Below, piece by piece: positions 1-13,125 of a DNA stretch of 64,000 nt; position 1 is the first letter of the stretch; each line of letters starts with the position of its first letter. The DNA is from Acanthosepion pharaonis (Eukaryota; Mollusca; Cephalopoda; Sepiida; Sepiidae), in contig CAHIKZ030004724.1 of the NCBI GenBank assembly GCA_903632075.3, positions 4,534,001 through 4,598,000 on the forward strand, given 5' to 3'. Under the pieces are notes generated by a model, which was not told where the DNA came from, made no database searches, and saw nothing but the letters and a program-made list of their open reading frames with translations. Position numbers and translations under genes: made by a program.

Positions 1-38
1 ATTTATTACATGGAACCTTAAAGTGGTCTGTTTTTATT

Positions 39-41
<3 letters not shown>

Positions 42-104
<63 letters not shown>
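42..104. repeat. (TA)n microsatellite
   Basis: About 31 uninterrupted TA units. The sequence to 170 is TA-rich and non-coding. Confidence 0.98.
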
Positions 105-110
<6 letters not shown>

Positions 111-833
111 TGTATGACAGGGCGATATATAAAATTTATTGTATGATATAGCAGTATATAAAAATATATTTGCGCACAATGCATATATGTTTTCTTTCTT
201 TCAACTATTCAGGTCTTACCTTCCTTTGTATTAATGTGTGAGTATATCACGGATGTACTAATACCTATTAAGTGCAACGAGGAATATTCTCTATCCTCAA
301 GCTCCCGCATTAAAGTGAAACACTATAAGATCAATTTTAAAGTTTCAGCATACTTTCAGGTCTTGTAAATAACCAAAGATTCTATAATACCATGAAAATG
401 CAGTACGTTCATGGAAAAACAGATAATGTCTGAAAAATACCCTCGCATGTGATAAAAGAGATCCAAATTAGTGAAGATTGTTTATCCCTTAATTGACTAT
501 ATTTTTACGAACCCCTTAGCCAATTGTTTTAATAGTTACTTTTCACTTGGATGATTTGTCTACGTTAATAATAAACGGTTAATATATCTTGCAGGTTTTG
601 ACCAGTGGTTAGAAACAGACTTCCCGAACTACAAATTTGAGGTTTTATTTTCAGCACTTCAAAACAAAACAGAGCAAAGCATTTTTATCATTGCTGTTTC
701 TAGAGCTTTTGTAACAAGCGACGTTTAGATTTTGATGAGTGGCAAAAATTCGCCCAGAAGGTAAATAGCAAAATATTTTATTTATTCACGATATATGATT
801 TAGATTAAGTCAAGTCAAATGTCATACGTAATT
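105..833. other. No recognised gene
   Basis: AT-rich unique-looking DNA. No long frame, RNA fold or repeat boundary is recognised. Confidence 0.7.
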
Positions 834-1097
834 GGGCGATCATGTCTCTTCCGATTCATGACTGACGAGATGGAAGTTTTCACGCAGTAGACTACCATTT
901 CTTTCTGCGGTAGATTGGTTAGCAGTCAAAATTATAGGACCCAGTCAGTCTTGCTATTTAAGTCGGAGCTAGAGGTGGGGGTCGAGAAAAGATGGATTCA
1001 TAATTTTCGGAAGGGTATTTGCGCGTAAGTGAATGTAATGAACCCAACTCGAATTCGAACTCGGCTTTTCGATTTCTCATTCCGAGCCATTACAAAG
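834..1097 (-). repeat. SINE-A copy (tRNA-like head)
   Basis: Commonest SINE in the window. Its reverse strand shows a B box within GAGTTCGAATTCG-like sequence, then CATTACATTCACTTACG, a GGTATGAATC-type block, CTGGTCTACCGC and a tail with ACATGATCGCC. This copy is inverted and nearly full length, with internal changes. Confidence 0.85.
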
Positions 1098-1540
1098 CCT
1101 AAAAGAGAGGGACAGTGAAATTGCTCTTCTGTTAGCTATTCTACATAGTTCCATTCACATTGCGTTTTTATCAACAGAATTCAGCCTTCCTTTACTATAC
1201 TTTCCATCCAACACAATACCACATTTGTACCATGGGATCTACGATATTACCCATATCTTATGAATAACCGTGTGAGGTTGTTACACATGAAACTGACAAT
1301 ATTTTTATGGAAATAAAATATCGTAGTTATAAAGATGGAAATTCTGTCTTAAGATATGCCTGTAAAATGATTTTGTTTTTCTCAGTTCGCGTGTGTGTGA
1401 GGTGGGGAGGTAGCATTCTGGTGGAAAAGCGGAATGATATTTTCTTTTTACTTATAAATATGTTGTGTGGGTTCCGATATTTTTCTTTCTAATGGTATCT
1501 TTTTGTCTGCTACTTCCTCTGCGGAGAAAAATGTCATAGG

Positions 1541-1580
<40 letters not shown>

Positions 1581-2649
1581 TAATATGCACCGAATGTGCA
1601 CATGCGTGTTGAATTACTGGTGGGAGAAGTACATGTTTGGAGTTTACATCGATAGAAGAGAAAAAAAATGAAGAGAAAAACATCGAAAGGAGGAAAGAGT
1701 TGGAGAGAAAGAGAAATCCGATATTTTCCCTATAACTGGTAACCGTAGAAACGTTCAGGTCTGTCGGTCAATTTATTAAACTAATTTTTATTTGCTGACT
1801 TAATTCATGAAGCAGAATATTTGTGGGGAGAATTACAAATTAATTCTTCATTAATTTTAATGAAACAATCAAACATGTAATTTCAAATAAAAAAGCATAC
1901 AAATTATAAAACCCCTTTCGTCAGAGAATGTTTTTATGGGCAATGTAATGACAAAAGGACGCAGGTGCAGGCTTTAAGAAAGCTTTATTCAACTGAGAAT
2001 ACAAGGTTCGCGTATAGTATCCTTTTATAGACCCAGTAAACAGAAATAACTCTCTCAAAGAGGAGAGTAACAAAATAAAGAGGAGACCACTGTTGATTTT
2101 TCATAACGGGCAATAATAGTAATGAGCTAGGACGTGAAGCAAATAGAATTCTAGTTATATAGTTGTTATCGTATATGCGAATATACCATAGTACAATATG
2201 GCCGAAAGGTAACATCATGATTTGCTAAAAAGTGGTTTCCCAGAAAAAAAGGGAATTCAAGTTCGATTCTTGTCAAGAGGCGTATTTTCTTTAGTAAGGC
2301 TTTCGACAATTTAAGCCGGTATCCATTAATTTAACTGCTTGTAAATAAACAGAGACGTCCACTCAAACATATGAAACGACTAAAATAACACTTTTAATGA
2401 TAAGAAATCTATTAAAGTACAGTACCTGTACAATTAGGATATGCGGGTGGCGTGACGGGTACCGCTGCGAAAAATGGATTAGCAAGATTCAAATTCACTC
2501 CTAGTCTGTTTGGAAAAATTAACCCATTTCTACTCCTTCTAGTTATGAGTTAAATAACATTGGGCTCTTTAGCCTAGGAGAAGAATTACTTTGACTTCAA
2601 AACCGTGAAACCAAAACCGGGAAACCACTCCACTATTTTTCTAAGAAGT
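1098..2649. other. No recognised gene
   Basis: Apart from the (AAT)n run, only short frames with no family resemblance. A CTTTAAGAAAGCTTTATTC stretch near 1972 may be a repeat boundary. Confidence 0.65.
1544..1582. repeat. (AAT)n microsatellite
   Basis: About 13 perfect AAT units. Confidence 0.97.
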
Positions 2650-2730
2650 AATGACAAGTTAGATATTGAAAAGAAAAGGAATCTGTGGAGATCCATGATC
2701 GTCAATGTCCTGAAGGGACATGGCATTTAA
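2650..2730 (+). pseudogene. RTE-type LINE extreme C-terminus
   Basis: Reads DIEKKRNLWRSMIVNVLKGH, then GI and TAA at 2728-2730. Only the terminal 25 or so codons survive. Confidence 0.75.
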
Positions 2731-2799
2731 GTTTGTAAGAACAATATATACAGTACGATGATGTGTCGTTTGTAAGTTGTGTTGAGTGTCAATATTTAT

Positions 2800-3450
2800 T
2801 CTTGACTAGCAGTAGAGCCCGGCGTTGCCCGGGGATGTAACAGTAAGAGATAGATCAAGTATCGACCATCATAAAGACTGAAAAATAAAATTGACAAAGA
2901 TTATTATTTATGTCTTAATGAGTTTTTTTTTTTTACGAATTGGTCAAACCCAAACTCAAACAAAAACATTATTTTCAATCGTTATGAGTCTACCGATTGA
3001 ATAGAATTTTATTATAAACAGTTGCCTTGTAAATGGAATTTTAAAAGCATTCTGAATGTAAAAATAAAGAAAAAAAGTGTGCAAAACAATAAGAAACACT
3101 ACCTACCAAAAAAAAGTGAAGTTTTGTTGAAATCGGTTGAAAAATGTAGAAAATCCGATCCCATATATAAACGAACACACACACACACACACAAACAACC
3201 TGGGTTTTATAATAAGTGTAACTCGATATGAGTTGTCCCCCTTTCATTCTCGTGACAGCGATGCCTCTTAATCGTGTTTTCAAATTGATTTCGTGCAAAA
3301 ACAATTGTGTTTTTCCAATTTTTGGCGCTGTTAGAACCACCGCAAGGTAATTTTACGTAGTCCTATGAAGTTTTGTTGAAAAATGTAGGAAATCCGATCC
3401 AATATATAAACAAACAGACACACACACACAACCTGGATTTTATAATAAGT
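2800..3450 (+). repeat. Dispersed 3'-end-like repeat with two sub-copies
   Basis: GACTAGCAGTAGAGCCCGGC with GTTGCCCGGG marks the start of a sequence type common at the 3' ends of some invertebrate LINEs. Two similar stretches, 3115-3225 and 3365-3450, both read GAAAATCCGATC or GAAATCCGATCC, an (AC)n run, and AACCTGG-TTTTATAATAAG, so an 80-110 bp unit has been duplicated around the microsatellite. Confidence 0.65.
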
Positions 3451-3509
3451 ATGATTTACAACCAAGATACAGAGTGAGGAGTAACAATAATAAGCTACTA
3501 CTAATAATA

Positions 3510-3850
3510 TTACCGCCGAATGGTTAGAACGATCGCTTTCTGACCATGAGACCCGGGTTCGAATCTCACCATTAGTCAATTTGTCAGGAAGGTAACTTCT
3601 TGATGTTATCGGTCTGGAGGATCCCAGAAACTTTTGGAAAGTGACTGAAAACCATAGCAAGCCTTTTGAGTGAAATTGGGTAAACACAACCCTTGGGAGC
3701 CGTCGTTGTGGTAGCACGAAATCACAAGTCATCGTGACCGAGGGTTTGAGTCTGCTAGTCTTGTTCAGATTGTTGCTAGATAACGCGCTCTCTCCAAGAA
3801 ACTGTAACTTAGGTCCGCTCAGCATGGTTGCACTATAAACCACAGGTGAA
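3510..3850 (+). repeat. SINE-C candidate with tRNA-like head
   Basis: CGAATGGTTAGAACGATCGC and CCCGGGTTCGAATCTC are spaced like A and B boxes of pol III genes. The acceptor stem does not pair, so it is not a tRNA. About 280 bp of unfamiliar body follows. Only one copy is seen here, so the right boundary is a guess. Confidence 0.6.
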
Positions 3851-4189
3851 CTCTGTCGGTGTTGAACAAACGTAAATGTATATGAACAGGTGTCTGTAAT
3901 GGGGATTAGCTAGCTGCTCTAGTAGACTGGCATCCTCTGATACAAGTGTCTGTGTCATTTACCTTTTACTTCAGTAATATTATTTTGATTTATTAGAGGA
4001 AGCATTGTCAATTATTAATTGTGTTACTTATTTCTTGAATCTTATTTTTGTTGGTTTTTTTATCGAAATTCTCTTGTCATGGATATGACGATAAAGAACA
4101 TCCGATAGCAAAACCTTTGATTGGAAAATTAAAGGAGTGCGAAACTACATCTTAATTGCCGTTATTCCCATGCCCACCCTGACACGTGA

Positions 4190-4480
4190 TGGTAGCAATT
4201 GTTTGTATCCGAGCTATGAACAAACAATGAACCTCTAAACAAAACACTATGAAAGTGTAAAAATACAGTTTTATAGTAAAAATACCAGCAATACATTTTA
4301 TATAAAGATAGCCCAACAATATACGTTTATAGTAAAATGACCAGCAATACATTTTTTCTGTATTTGAAGGCATAGAATTGCTTTCCAAATATTTAGATTT
4401 CGTCATTAAATATTCCATAGAGGTTGATATGCCGCTAGCAAAATCAGCCAACCAAACAAGCAACATGAAAGAACTCTTTT
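4190..4480 (+). repeat. Dispersed family M (carries its own minisatellite), copy 1
   Basis: Head ACTATGAAAGTGTAAAAATA, then a few GTAAAAATACCAGCAATACA units, then a tail with GGCATAGAATTG, TCATTAAAT and TTGATATGCCG. The same order appears at 56645-57400 and inverted at 31480-31870. Confidence 0.78.
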
Positions 4481-4799
4481 CATGACATGAAGCCATATAA
4501 TATCCAATAATTTCTTAAAGAAATCAAACTGTATTCCAAAATATAACTTCAACAAAACTACAACATAAAACACACATATCACCGCCTCTAGTAATCATGT
4601 CCACGCAAACATGTATATATACAAAAACTCTGTATCATCTACAATTTATTCTATTGTGAAAAGGGGAATAACATCTATATAATAAGTGGGAATTCAGTGT
4701 GTCACACTTTTTCAATTTTACTCGAGGCCGTAGCCCAACATATCATACCATTTTTGGAACTAGGCCGACTCCGTGAGCAAATTAAAAACATTTCGGGCC

Positions 4800-4862
4800 G
4801 GATCCGGTATTAAATGACCCATAAGAAGCTGATATACCGTTAAACCGACAAGTCAGTCAATT
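4800..4862 (+). repeat. Dispersed family M, tail only
   Basis: GGTATTAAATGACCCATAAG and GCTGATATACCGTTAAAC match the tail of the copy at 57310-57360. Confidence 0.65.
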
Positions 4863-5086
4863 AATTGAAATTCTAATGCGTTTATTCTACAATCGTTATT
4901 AAAACGCGGCCTTGAGGAAGAGAGATGAGACATCAAACCTTGCTGTGTTTTCTTTACTACACGACTACAAATATTGCACGTACCGACATGTCCTAATGAT
5001 GCTGATGGAGTTGCGGTGCCCCTTCCACTGTTTGTACTTCCTCCTTGCTCTCTTGGCCTCTCTGTAACGAACCAAAGTAGTCTCAT
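4853..5086 (-). pseudogene. Possible LINE C-terminal zinc-finger fragment
   Basis: A 77-codon frame contains TCNICSRVVKKTQQGLMSHL, a CxxC...H arrangement often found at the C-terminus of certain non-LTR reverse transcriptases. No polymerase sequence is adjacent. It could be chance or another zinc-finger remnant, so confidence is low. Confidence 0.3.
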
Positions 5087-5593
5087 ATGTCAACAGCCCA
5101 CTGCTGATTGGAAAACAACACTTTTCGTCACCATTAAATAATTATGGTTTCTAAGTCGACAGAACAATAATTATTATGACTGTTCAGTTCGTCTTGAATT
5201 TTTAAATAATTTTCTGACCATCGTCGGCTTTGTAGTTTTTGGATGACCATTGATTTCTCGTGCTCAAATGTCAGACTCTCGTGCAGCGTGTCATGTCGTT
5301 GCAAAATCTAATGTGTGAGAGGCAAACACGACCACAGATATTACAGGGACCGGCCTGACTCAGTGGGGTTGATGAAGTGGTGGATAGCGCGTTCAGCGCA
5401 GATATCCGAAGGAAAGAAAACGAAAAACTCGCAAGTGTGACGTATATGAATAAAGATGCATATGCATGTTTCTGATGACATTTCAGGACGTAACAGACAC
5501 TGAGTAAGTCAAGAGGGTATATGGTTGAAATGTTATAAAAATTTAAATACGAATCAAAATAAAAAAGACGAGAAAATTAGGAAAAACTAACCA

Positions 5594-5627
<34 letters not shown>

Positions 5628-5628
5628 G
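5594..5628. repeat. (AAT)n microsatellite
   Basis: About 11 perfect AAT units. Confidence 0.97.
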
Positions 5629-5977
5629 ATCGACGTCTTGGCTCGACGTGAGTTGAGATTATAGATTCCTTGTGAACTCTGTGATCTTGTTGATGGCGAC
5701 ATTGTACATGTTACGCCATGGCTAAATACGTTTTTGAATTCAAAGTTGTCCTTTTCCTAGACTGGATACCAACCATGGCTAAAGAGCTTAGTCTGCCTTA
5801 CCACGCAAAATTTTTCCCATATTAGATAACTGGTAAAACCAGATCATCTGTACAAGGATCAGGGTATTGAATTCTTAGAACCGAGTTTGAACGCGTGAAT
5901 AGATCTGTCCCAGTCGAATTCATTTTGATTCTCTTTTGTACTTAACAAACATCAATGATACAACAATCGGGATTATA

Positions 5978-6085
5978 AACAAAAAAAAAAATAAAAATAA
6001 AAATAAACATAAATAAAAAAGTAAAAAAAAAAAAATAAAAAAAAATAAAAATAAAAAATAAAAAACAAAAATAAGAATAAAACAA
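5978..6085. repeat. A-rich (AAAAT)n-like low-complexity tract
   Basis: Runs of A broken by single T or C over more than 100 bp on the plus strand. It may be the poly(A) end of a lost retroelement. Confidence 0.9.
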
Positions 6086-6479
6086 AATCTTTTATCAATC
6101 AGGTTGAAGGTAGTTTGATGTAGATTTTACGAATTCAAATATTTCTGTCGGAAGACGGAGCTTTTTTACCCATTGAAGACGAAGTGGTTTATTAGGATAA
6201 TGAAATTCAACAATTCACCATTTGGCAATAAAAGGCCTTGGGACCATTCCAAATATTTACTCCCAATGATTATGGTCGTGAACTTCACGTTCATGCCGAT
6301 TTTTATTTTTAGTTATTTTTGTAATTTTATTTGTTTTATTTTTATTTTTCCACTGTCAGACAAAGTCTGTTTTTCCCTCCATGTTATTTCTATTTCAACT
6401 TATGATAGGCTGGAAAAGATATTTCTTGCTACTTCACAAATTTTATTCTTTCTCCTCTTTATCTCTCTCTCTTTCTCTC

Positions 6480-6815
6480 ACCCTCATTTTTTTTTCTTTT
6501 TAAAGAAGTACTATTTTTATATATTTCTTTTTTTTTAAGAAGCATTAGTTTTCTTCTTTTTTAAGAATCACAAGTTTTTCGTCTTTTTAAGGAATTATAT
6601 TTTTTTTCTTTTTTAAGAAGCATTATTTTTTTTTAAGAATCACTATTTTTTTATTTTTAAGAACCATTTTTCTTTTTTTTTAAAGAACCACTATTTTTCT
6701 AATTTTTTTGCGAAGCGCTATTTATTTCATTTTTTTTAAGAAGCACTGTTTTTTTCTTTTTTAAGAATCGCTATTTTTTTCTTCTTTTTTAAAGAACTAC
6801 AATTTTTTTTTTTGG
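6480..6815 (+). repeat. Pyrimidine-rich minisatellite, unit about 30 bp
   Basis: About ten degenerate units pair TTTTTTAAGAAGCACTATTT-like sequence with T- and C-rich filler. Unit lengths vary because of T-run slippage. One strand is almost purely pyrimidine. Confidence 0.85.
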
Positions 6816-7065
6816 CTTGGAAGGAAATTTTCGCAGAACTGGCAGCGATGTCATTATCACCCCCCCCTTACTAAATAAAATGTTTGATACGATAATAATA
6901 ATCTTTTCTCAGGATTTTGGATGGACAGTATAATGTGGTCATGGAAGCTCATTTTCATCTGCTAAGAAAATATTTTTTATTTTTCTATTTTTTAAAACTT
7001 AAGTAAAGACCATAAAGAAATTCACGAACAAGCTACAACTAACAATCAAGTGATATCGATGTACA

Positions 7066-7300
7066 ATTATTATTATTATTATTATTATTATTGTGTTTTG
7101 CTTTTGCATTGTGTAGTACGAGTTTGCCCCTATTTGCAAGAGCCCAAATAATAAATGGTAAAACCACATTCTGCTGATTTATATTTCGAAGTTCTTGTAT
7201 TTGCCGAGTTTTGCAAACGTTTTCAAAGATGTATTTTTGTCGGCTGGGGCTGCAACATCTCTCTGCCGACATGTATTTTCAACATGATTTGCATGGGAAA

Positions 7301-7345
<45 letters not shown>
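7066..7345. repeat. Two (ATT)n microsatellites
   Basis: (ATT)n at 7066-7093 and at 7302-7344, 210 bp apart. The second has about 14 units. They create spurious poly-N and poly-L frames. Confidence 0.95.
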
Positions 7346-7346
<1 letters not shown>

Positions 7347-7383
7347 GAAATCAGCACGACAAAAAAGTGACACTGGGATATTT

Positions 7384-8085
7384 TTTTTTTTAAGCATTTC
7401 ACCCCAAGCAAGGCGGGAAGCCACTAGGACGCAAGGGTTACAGAAAATTTAGAGCAAGATCAGATAGGAGTGATAGAAGAAAGGATGAGGGTAGTGGATA
7501 GATCAAGGCAACTGGAGATGTCGATTGACATTACACTTGAATAGCTGGAGATTATAGCTCACAGGGAAACAGGAATAGGGAAGGGAGTTCCACAGGCGAC
7601 AGGTGCGAGACATGAAGCTATTAGAGTAGAAGAGATGGCTACATTTAGGAGTTTCGACAGTGAAGGGATGAGAGCGGGATGCCAGCCTCGTAAGGCGCTG
7701 GAACTCATGACGTCTGGGAACCAGCGAATGCAGCTCCTCGGAGCAATTACCATGAAAGTATTTGTAGAACAGACAGAGGGAGGCGACGGCGCGTCTGTGA
7801 GAAAGTGACTGTAGACGAGACGCCAGGGCAGGGCGAACTACATTGTATATCCGCCTCTGGAGCCTATCAAGAACCCCGAGGCAAACAGAAGGAGCACCAG
7901 ACCATATATGGCAGCAATACTCCATGCAAGGGCGAATTGTTGATTTGTAGATCTGGAGGATCTACTCCGGGGAGAAAAACTTCCTGGCGCGGCTCAGGGA
8001 GCCAACTTTCCTTGCGGTGGACGAGGCAGTTGACTCAATGTATTTATTCCATCTCAGGTCAGCAGTCAACGTGAGACCGAGTATA
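7384..8085 (-). pseudogene. Jockey/CR1-type LINE, 3' end of the reverse transcriptase ORF
   Basis: The minus strand gives an almost open C-terminal region. From about 8075 it reads LTADLRWNKYIESTASSTAR and onward, with one stop (TAG at about 7970) after FFSPE. An open frame then runs from 7925 to 7503 with YCCHIWSGAP, LDRLQRRIYNVV, SHRRAVASLCLFYKYFHGNC and RLWNSLP. This is the region after the polymerase domain in Jockey/CR1-type LINEs. The 3' end is marked by the tail at 7384-7432. The catalytic domain and endonuclease are absent (5' truncation). It is the least decayed of the four copies of this family in the window. Confidence 0.88.
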
Positions 8086-11000
8086 AATATACGAAACCAT
8101 ATATACCCATCATGACGTCCAGTTTATACCACGGGTATACCACGCACAAGCATTACAGCCAAATGCGCATGCTATGGTGACAAGTTTTGATAAAAGCAGT
8201 GTACAACCTTACATGTGTGACCCAGTTAGAAATACCTTTATGTCGGCTCCGATTGAAGGTATTCCCAAGTATTTCGATGTGGCTCCCAGATTACCTTGGT
8301 GGGTTGTAACTTCAAACCTGAAAAATGACAAAGCTCTCATCATCCAGTAATGATGCTCCCTCCACTAATCCCACTCGCGAGCAGAGATGCACAGTACGTC
8401 AGCCCCTGGGAGACATGCCCAAACTAGTTACGGTCAGGCAAGTGACAAGCAACTATATAATACTGAATGGAGTATTTATTGTAGCCTATCGTAATTCAAG
8501 AAAACAAAACATGTACATGTACATATATATTCAATTAAGGTCACAAACCACAAAGATGCGCCTTGTGTAGCATCAGGACATTTATTAATATTATTATTAT
8601 TAGTAGTAATAGTAGTAGTAGAAGTAGTAGTCTAATTGCCATATAAAAATTCTGCGTGTTCCCTCGTTCTTTAGTTACTATGTTATTCTCAGCCAATACC
8701 TCATAAATGGACTATTACATTTTGATCACGATTAAAGACGGAAATGACATTTCGGAGATGCTGTTTGGTTTCAGTGAGAAAAAAGATATACGAGATGGTA
8801 ACGCTCTCATGGACATAACGTCTTCGTCGATGAAATAGAAAAACTTATCGATTTTAAATCTTTTCATTTGTACCCTCTTACTTCTTTAAATAATGACCTG
8901 CATTCATACATATGATTATTATTGTAATATTTTGTTAAAGTTGTTAAGATGAAATATTTATCGATACAATAGGGGTATTTTTACGGGTATTTTATACTAG
9001 TATATCACGATTGTGGACAAAGAGGAGAATAAGTTAGGACTTGGGAAACGACTATTCCATAATTATCTTACCGCTGTTACACACTTGTTAACCTTGAAAG
9101 GGATCAGTCAGTATATATATATTGCGTGTGTGTGTGTGTCTGTGTAGACAGGATACATACAGAAACCAACACTGCATAGAATCTGTGTAAGATTCTGGCC
9201 AAAACTCAAAGATCTGAAGACTGCATTGAAGTGTGAAACTGACACTCGCCATACAATGTTAATTCCTATGACTACACTTTTTTTAATATCCGTAAACACA
9301 TTATCTCCAATACTGTACTCTCTTCCCCTATAAATATACCAAATTTAAAAAAATATATTCAGATGTTTGGTCATTTGGTTAGATTTTGGGAAGTGGGTCA
9401 GGGTGAGAAACTCTGACTACCCTTTCGTATGTATGTGTGTGTGTGTGTGTGTTGTGATTTTGTTTTGTCTATTTGATTGCAAACAACATAATACAGCCAA
9501 CTTTGAGAGAATGATTGAAAGAGACTTAGTCTGTATTCTCGCCATCAAGACAGACAAATATTTAACGATGCAATAGGGGAATTTTCATGGCTATTTTTTA
9601 TGGTCGTAGAATTCGCGAGGAATTTATTCAATCATTAATTTAACGATTATGATTCATCAGAAAATTGGAATAGCAAAGCCATGAAATTTTCACAGGTACT
9701 ACGAGTTATTCTTGACACCAAAGTTATCGTAGTGTCACAACTAAAGATTAAATGTCATGGTCTCTGGCACTTTTCATAGTGTTATGAGAGAGTTGTAACT
9801 GATTAAATAATTATAACCCATCTTACATTTAATATATACAAAGAAATACCCATAAAAATGCGGAAATACATGACGTGGAAACAACAAAAAAAGTATTATT
9901 TATTATCTGGTTGTTATGTTGTGTTGGAGACACGAGAGACAGTAATGCTGGATAAAATTGTTCGTTTGGGGTCAAATGTCAATCAAATATGGATTGGAAT
10001 CCGACAGAATGATAAGAATAAGCAAAGTGTATACAGTTTTTCTCGTTTGTTTGTTTTTATTTTTATAGATGTTTGTAATTAGTGTCGAGAAAATTTAGTT
10101 GGAAAATACAAAAAGAGTCTGGTGTTTTCTTACCCCGAATTTTTGTCGAGTGCTAAAAGATAAATATTACTATTACGGTCTGAAAAGGATTAGATTAAAT
10201 TTTCGCTGACGCACGTGTTGACGGCCTGTCCGATAGTAAGAGTTTTCACGTGTCTGTGTGTGTGTGTAGAGGAGAAAAGTAGGGTCGATTCTTATAGTTT
10301 TAGAATGATTGAATTAATGATAATTATAATTGTTATAATTATTTTATTATTATTTTACACTATAATTAATTTTTTTTTTTTTTTCTGGACACGACGCCGT
10401 GATAGTATAATTAATTTTTTTATTTATGAATTTCTTTATGGACATGTTGTTGGAATGATGGTTGTATTTAGGTTAGAAAACAAGTGTTTCATGGTATATT
10501 TTTCTCAAAACAATAATTGCAGACTCGAATGTGAATGTATTAAATGAATAAAGCAACAACAAATCTATATACAAACAAACGATAATGTATGTGGTAACAA
10601 AACAAAGGTATAGATAGACAACAGAAGATTGTTGCATAAGACTTAACAATGAATATGAAAAAAGAAAACATTTAAACTCGAGAATGTTGTGTGTGTTAAA
10701 TTTTGGTGTAGGGGGAGTCCTAGAGAAATGTAAATGAAAGTGAAGTGAAAGACGTGTTTACCGGTGGGGGGGGACACATTTTCTCCACGTGTGATTTACA
10801 TCATAGAAAAGAGAGGATGACAGAATATTACTACCTATTTATAGGCTTAAGGAGCGTCCCCTAGCGATGTGTTTTTTTAGTAAAGTAAGTGGGGTTAACC
10901 CCATGGACACGACAGTGTTTTTCCCAACTTCAACAGTGATATGCACAGAATCGTTTCAATTCCTCGTTTAATTTCTAATTCTTACAAATCTTTAGACTAA

Positions 11001-12044
11001 TCCTTGGAACCGTTTCCAGTCCTCCAGTTTTATTGATTGATGTATGTTGTTTTGTTTTTATTTGAATACGTAAATGCCTGCATCTGATCGATAATCGTAA
11101 CAAATTTTAGCTGATACGCAAAGAATAAAGTCACTAGTAACGACTGTCTTAAACTGTAATGGCCGCACTAAGTGAATGAGTGTACCGAACAACAAATGTT
11201 AAAGCCGGTAAAAGATTAAAACAATTTATCATGGCGATTTTTATCGAAATGAATAGTTTTAAAGATTTCGATCACAGAAAAAAGTTGATTTAGTTTCGTG
11301 ATATTCGAAAAAAATGACCGCTCCTAACAACAGTAAAGATAGAATCTAAAAATGCAATCAGATAATGGCTTCAATTAAAACTCGTGCAAAACAGAATAAA
11401 ATAAAAAAAGCAACGTCTGATTTCATGAAGGAATTTTGAAAATGGCGGCTGTGACTGACTGTGACTGACTAACAGATAAAAATGACGCCGCATGATGACT
11501 ATTAAAGATATTGGAAAAGGAAATATTTTACTTGTTCAGCTTGTCTTTCAGAATATTTTGATAATTTAAATGTTATTTTGTATAATTAAAGATAATAAGA
11601 AAAAAAAGTAAAATTTGTTAACGTCTTTTTTAAGAAAGCTGACGTCCTATTATTGATATGCAAAATTTTCAGATGTTTTTAGAGATAAAAGAGATTTGAA
11701 AGTAGGGCGCTTCTTTATCTCCTGTAGTTATCTGCTTCGTGTTTGAAATAGACTACCTTGTTTTCATCGATACATTGTTTTCAATGGCATCAGTGGTTGG
11801 CGTTCGAGCTAGATAAATAATGAAAAAAAAAAAAGGCCAGTATTTCAATCGCTAATTTCCTAAAAAGTGTTAAACTTAGTAAATATTCATAACACATGCT
11901 GCATTCTGACTTGTGAATGAAACAGTATTTTGTACGGAAATTTTGAATACTGAATTTAAGATTGGTGGGCATACCCTTCCCCTAGGCAGACTGTGTAACA
12001 CGGTATTTATACACTATCATTTAGCCTTGTGCCAGACTTAGAAA
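8086..12044. other. Long stretch without a recognised gene or element
   Basis: Short GT and AC runs at 9125 and 9430, an AGT-rich run near 8600, and small T- and A-rich tracts. Open frames are all under 115 codons, low in complexity, and unrecognised. This is the emptiest part of the left half. Confidence 0.65.
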
Positions 12045-12375
12045 ATACGCGATAGGTGTAGAGAAGTCCACCTATCGCCCGGTTCACTCTCCCCTCTGGT
12101 CTTTTGGACAGGAGTATAGGTTTATTCCTTGTTTCTTGTTTAGGACTGGGTTTCCGATTCCCCCCAAAGCCTACTGCCATATTATACTTCTAACGTTATC
12201 CAACTGAACTCTGAAATGTTATTCACTAATTAAATCTTGACCTCTTCAACTCTAGAAGTAGTTGTTATCTTTCCTGCATAGCTCCAAGAGCTTCAATTCT
12301 TGCTTATTCTTACGCTAATACAATATCACACAGAAGTCCTCTACCTTGAGTGGCTTTTGTGGCTATTATTGGGTG
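12045..12375 (+). repeat. Dispersed repeat family X, copy 1
   Basis: Blocks such as CTATCG-CGGTTCA, TTGTTTAGGA, TACGCTAATA and CTACCTTGAGTGGCT recur in the same order, reverse complemented, at 46620-46837. The identity of the family is unknown to me. No frame is conserved between the two copies by eye. Confidence 0.75.
12049..12078. repeat. Perfect 10-bp hairpin
   Basis: GCGATAGGTG and CACCTATCGC flank a 10-nt loop. It lies at the start of a dispersed repeat shared with 46620-46837. Confidence 0.85.
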
Positions 12376-12385
12376 AACATTAATA

Positions 12386-12420
12386 AAAACAAAACAAAAC
12401 AAAACAAAACAAAACAAAAA
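12386..12420. repeat. (AAAAC)n microsatellite
   Basis: About six AAAAC units ending in a longer A run. Confidence 0.95.
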
Positions 12421-12924
12421 AACGAAACAAAAACAGCCGCTCTAAAAATGTTACGTACATAACATCATGTCGAAGTTTTTTTCTCTCTTTTGTGACCATG
12501 AAAACGATTTGTAATAAAGGCAAATATATTTAAACTCACCGTTTATGTAACTCATATCATCTAATGATTGCATGTATACTGTTATATTATGGGCAAGTTT
12601 TATAGCAAAGGTTTTACAAGCCAGTTATTGTAACTGTGCATTTAGTTGATACAGATAAGTTGAACGAAAGCGAGTAACAAAATATTTAGCGCATACCGAG
12701 CTGTCAGAAATGTTGGGGGACAAATTGTCAACAAGTTAAAAAGAGAATGTCTTTCTCTCTAAGGAATTTGGAGTCAAGCGGCGAAATCCTTATCTTGACA
12801 AGATGCCAATACAAAATTAGATTATTACATTGGGTGAATATAGACATAGAAATCGAAGACAGAGATCCGAGACGGAATCGTGTAGAGAGGATAGAGATAG
12901 ACATCCTCTTATTACACATGACGC

Positions 12925-13125
12925 AGTGGATAAAGACGTTGTTTAGATCTAGTGACGAGACCCAAAGAGTTGTGAGTTCAATACCAGGTCACAGCAGTGG
13001 TGAACCAAAAAACTTGGAATGTTGAGTTAAAGGGAAATAACTGAGACATCCGTAAGAGGCATGGCACATGGAACTAGAACAATCTACCCCAGTGGACGAA
13101 ATAAAGGGTTCGGTTCGAAAGTCCT
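12925..13125 (+). repeat. SINE-B copy
   Basis: The head has GCAGTGGATAAAGACG (A-box-like) and GTGAGTTCAATACC (B-box-like). The body has GGGAAATAACTGAGACATCC and GGAACTAGAACAATCTACC. Also found at 57450 and 59993. Confidence 0.82.

Noticed and set aside
3513..3580. Possible tRNA gene
   Set aside because: A and B boxes are present but the acceptor stem does not pair, and a long body follows. It fits a SINE head.
4152..4496. 114-codon minus-strand frame as a gene
   Set aside because: It lies over a copy of the dispersed family M array, and the repeated residues come from that array.
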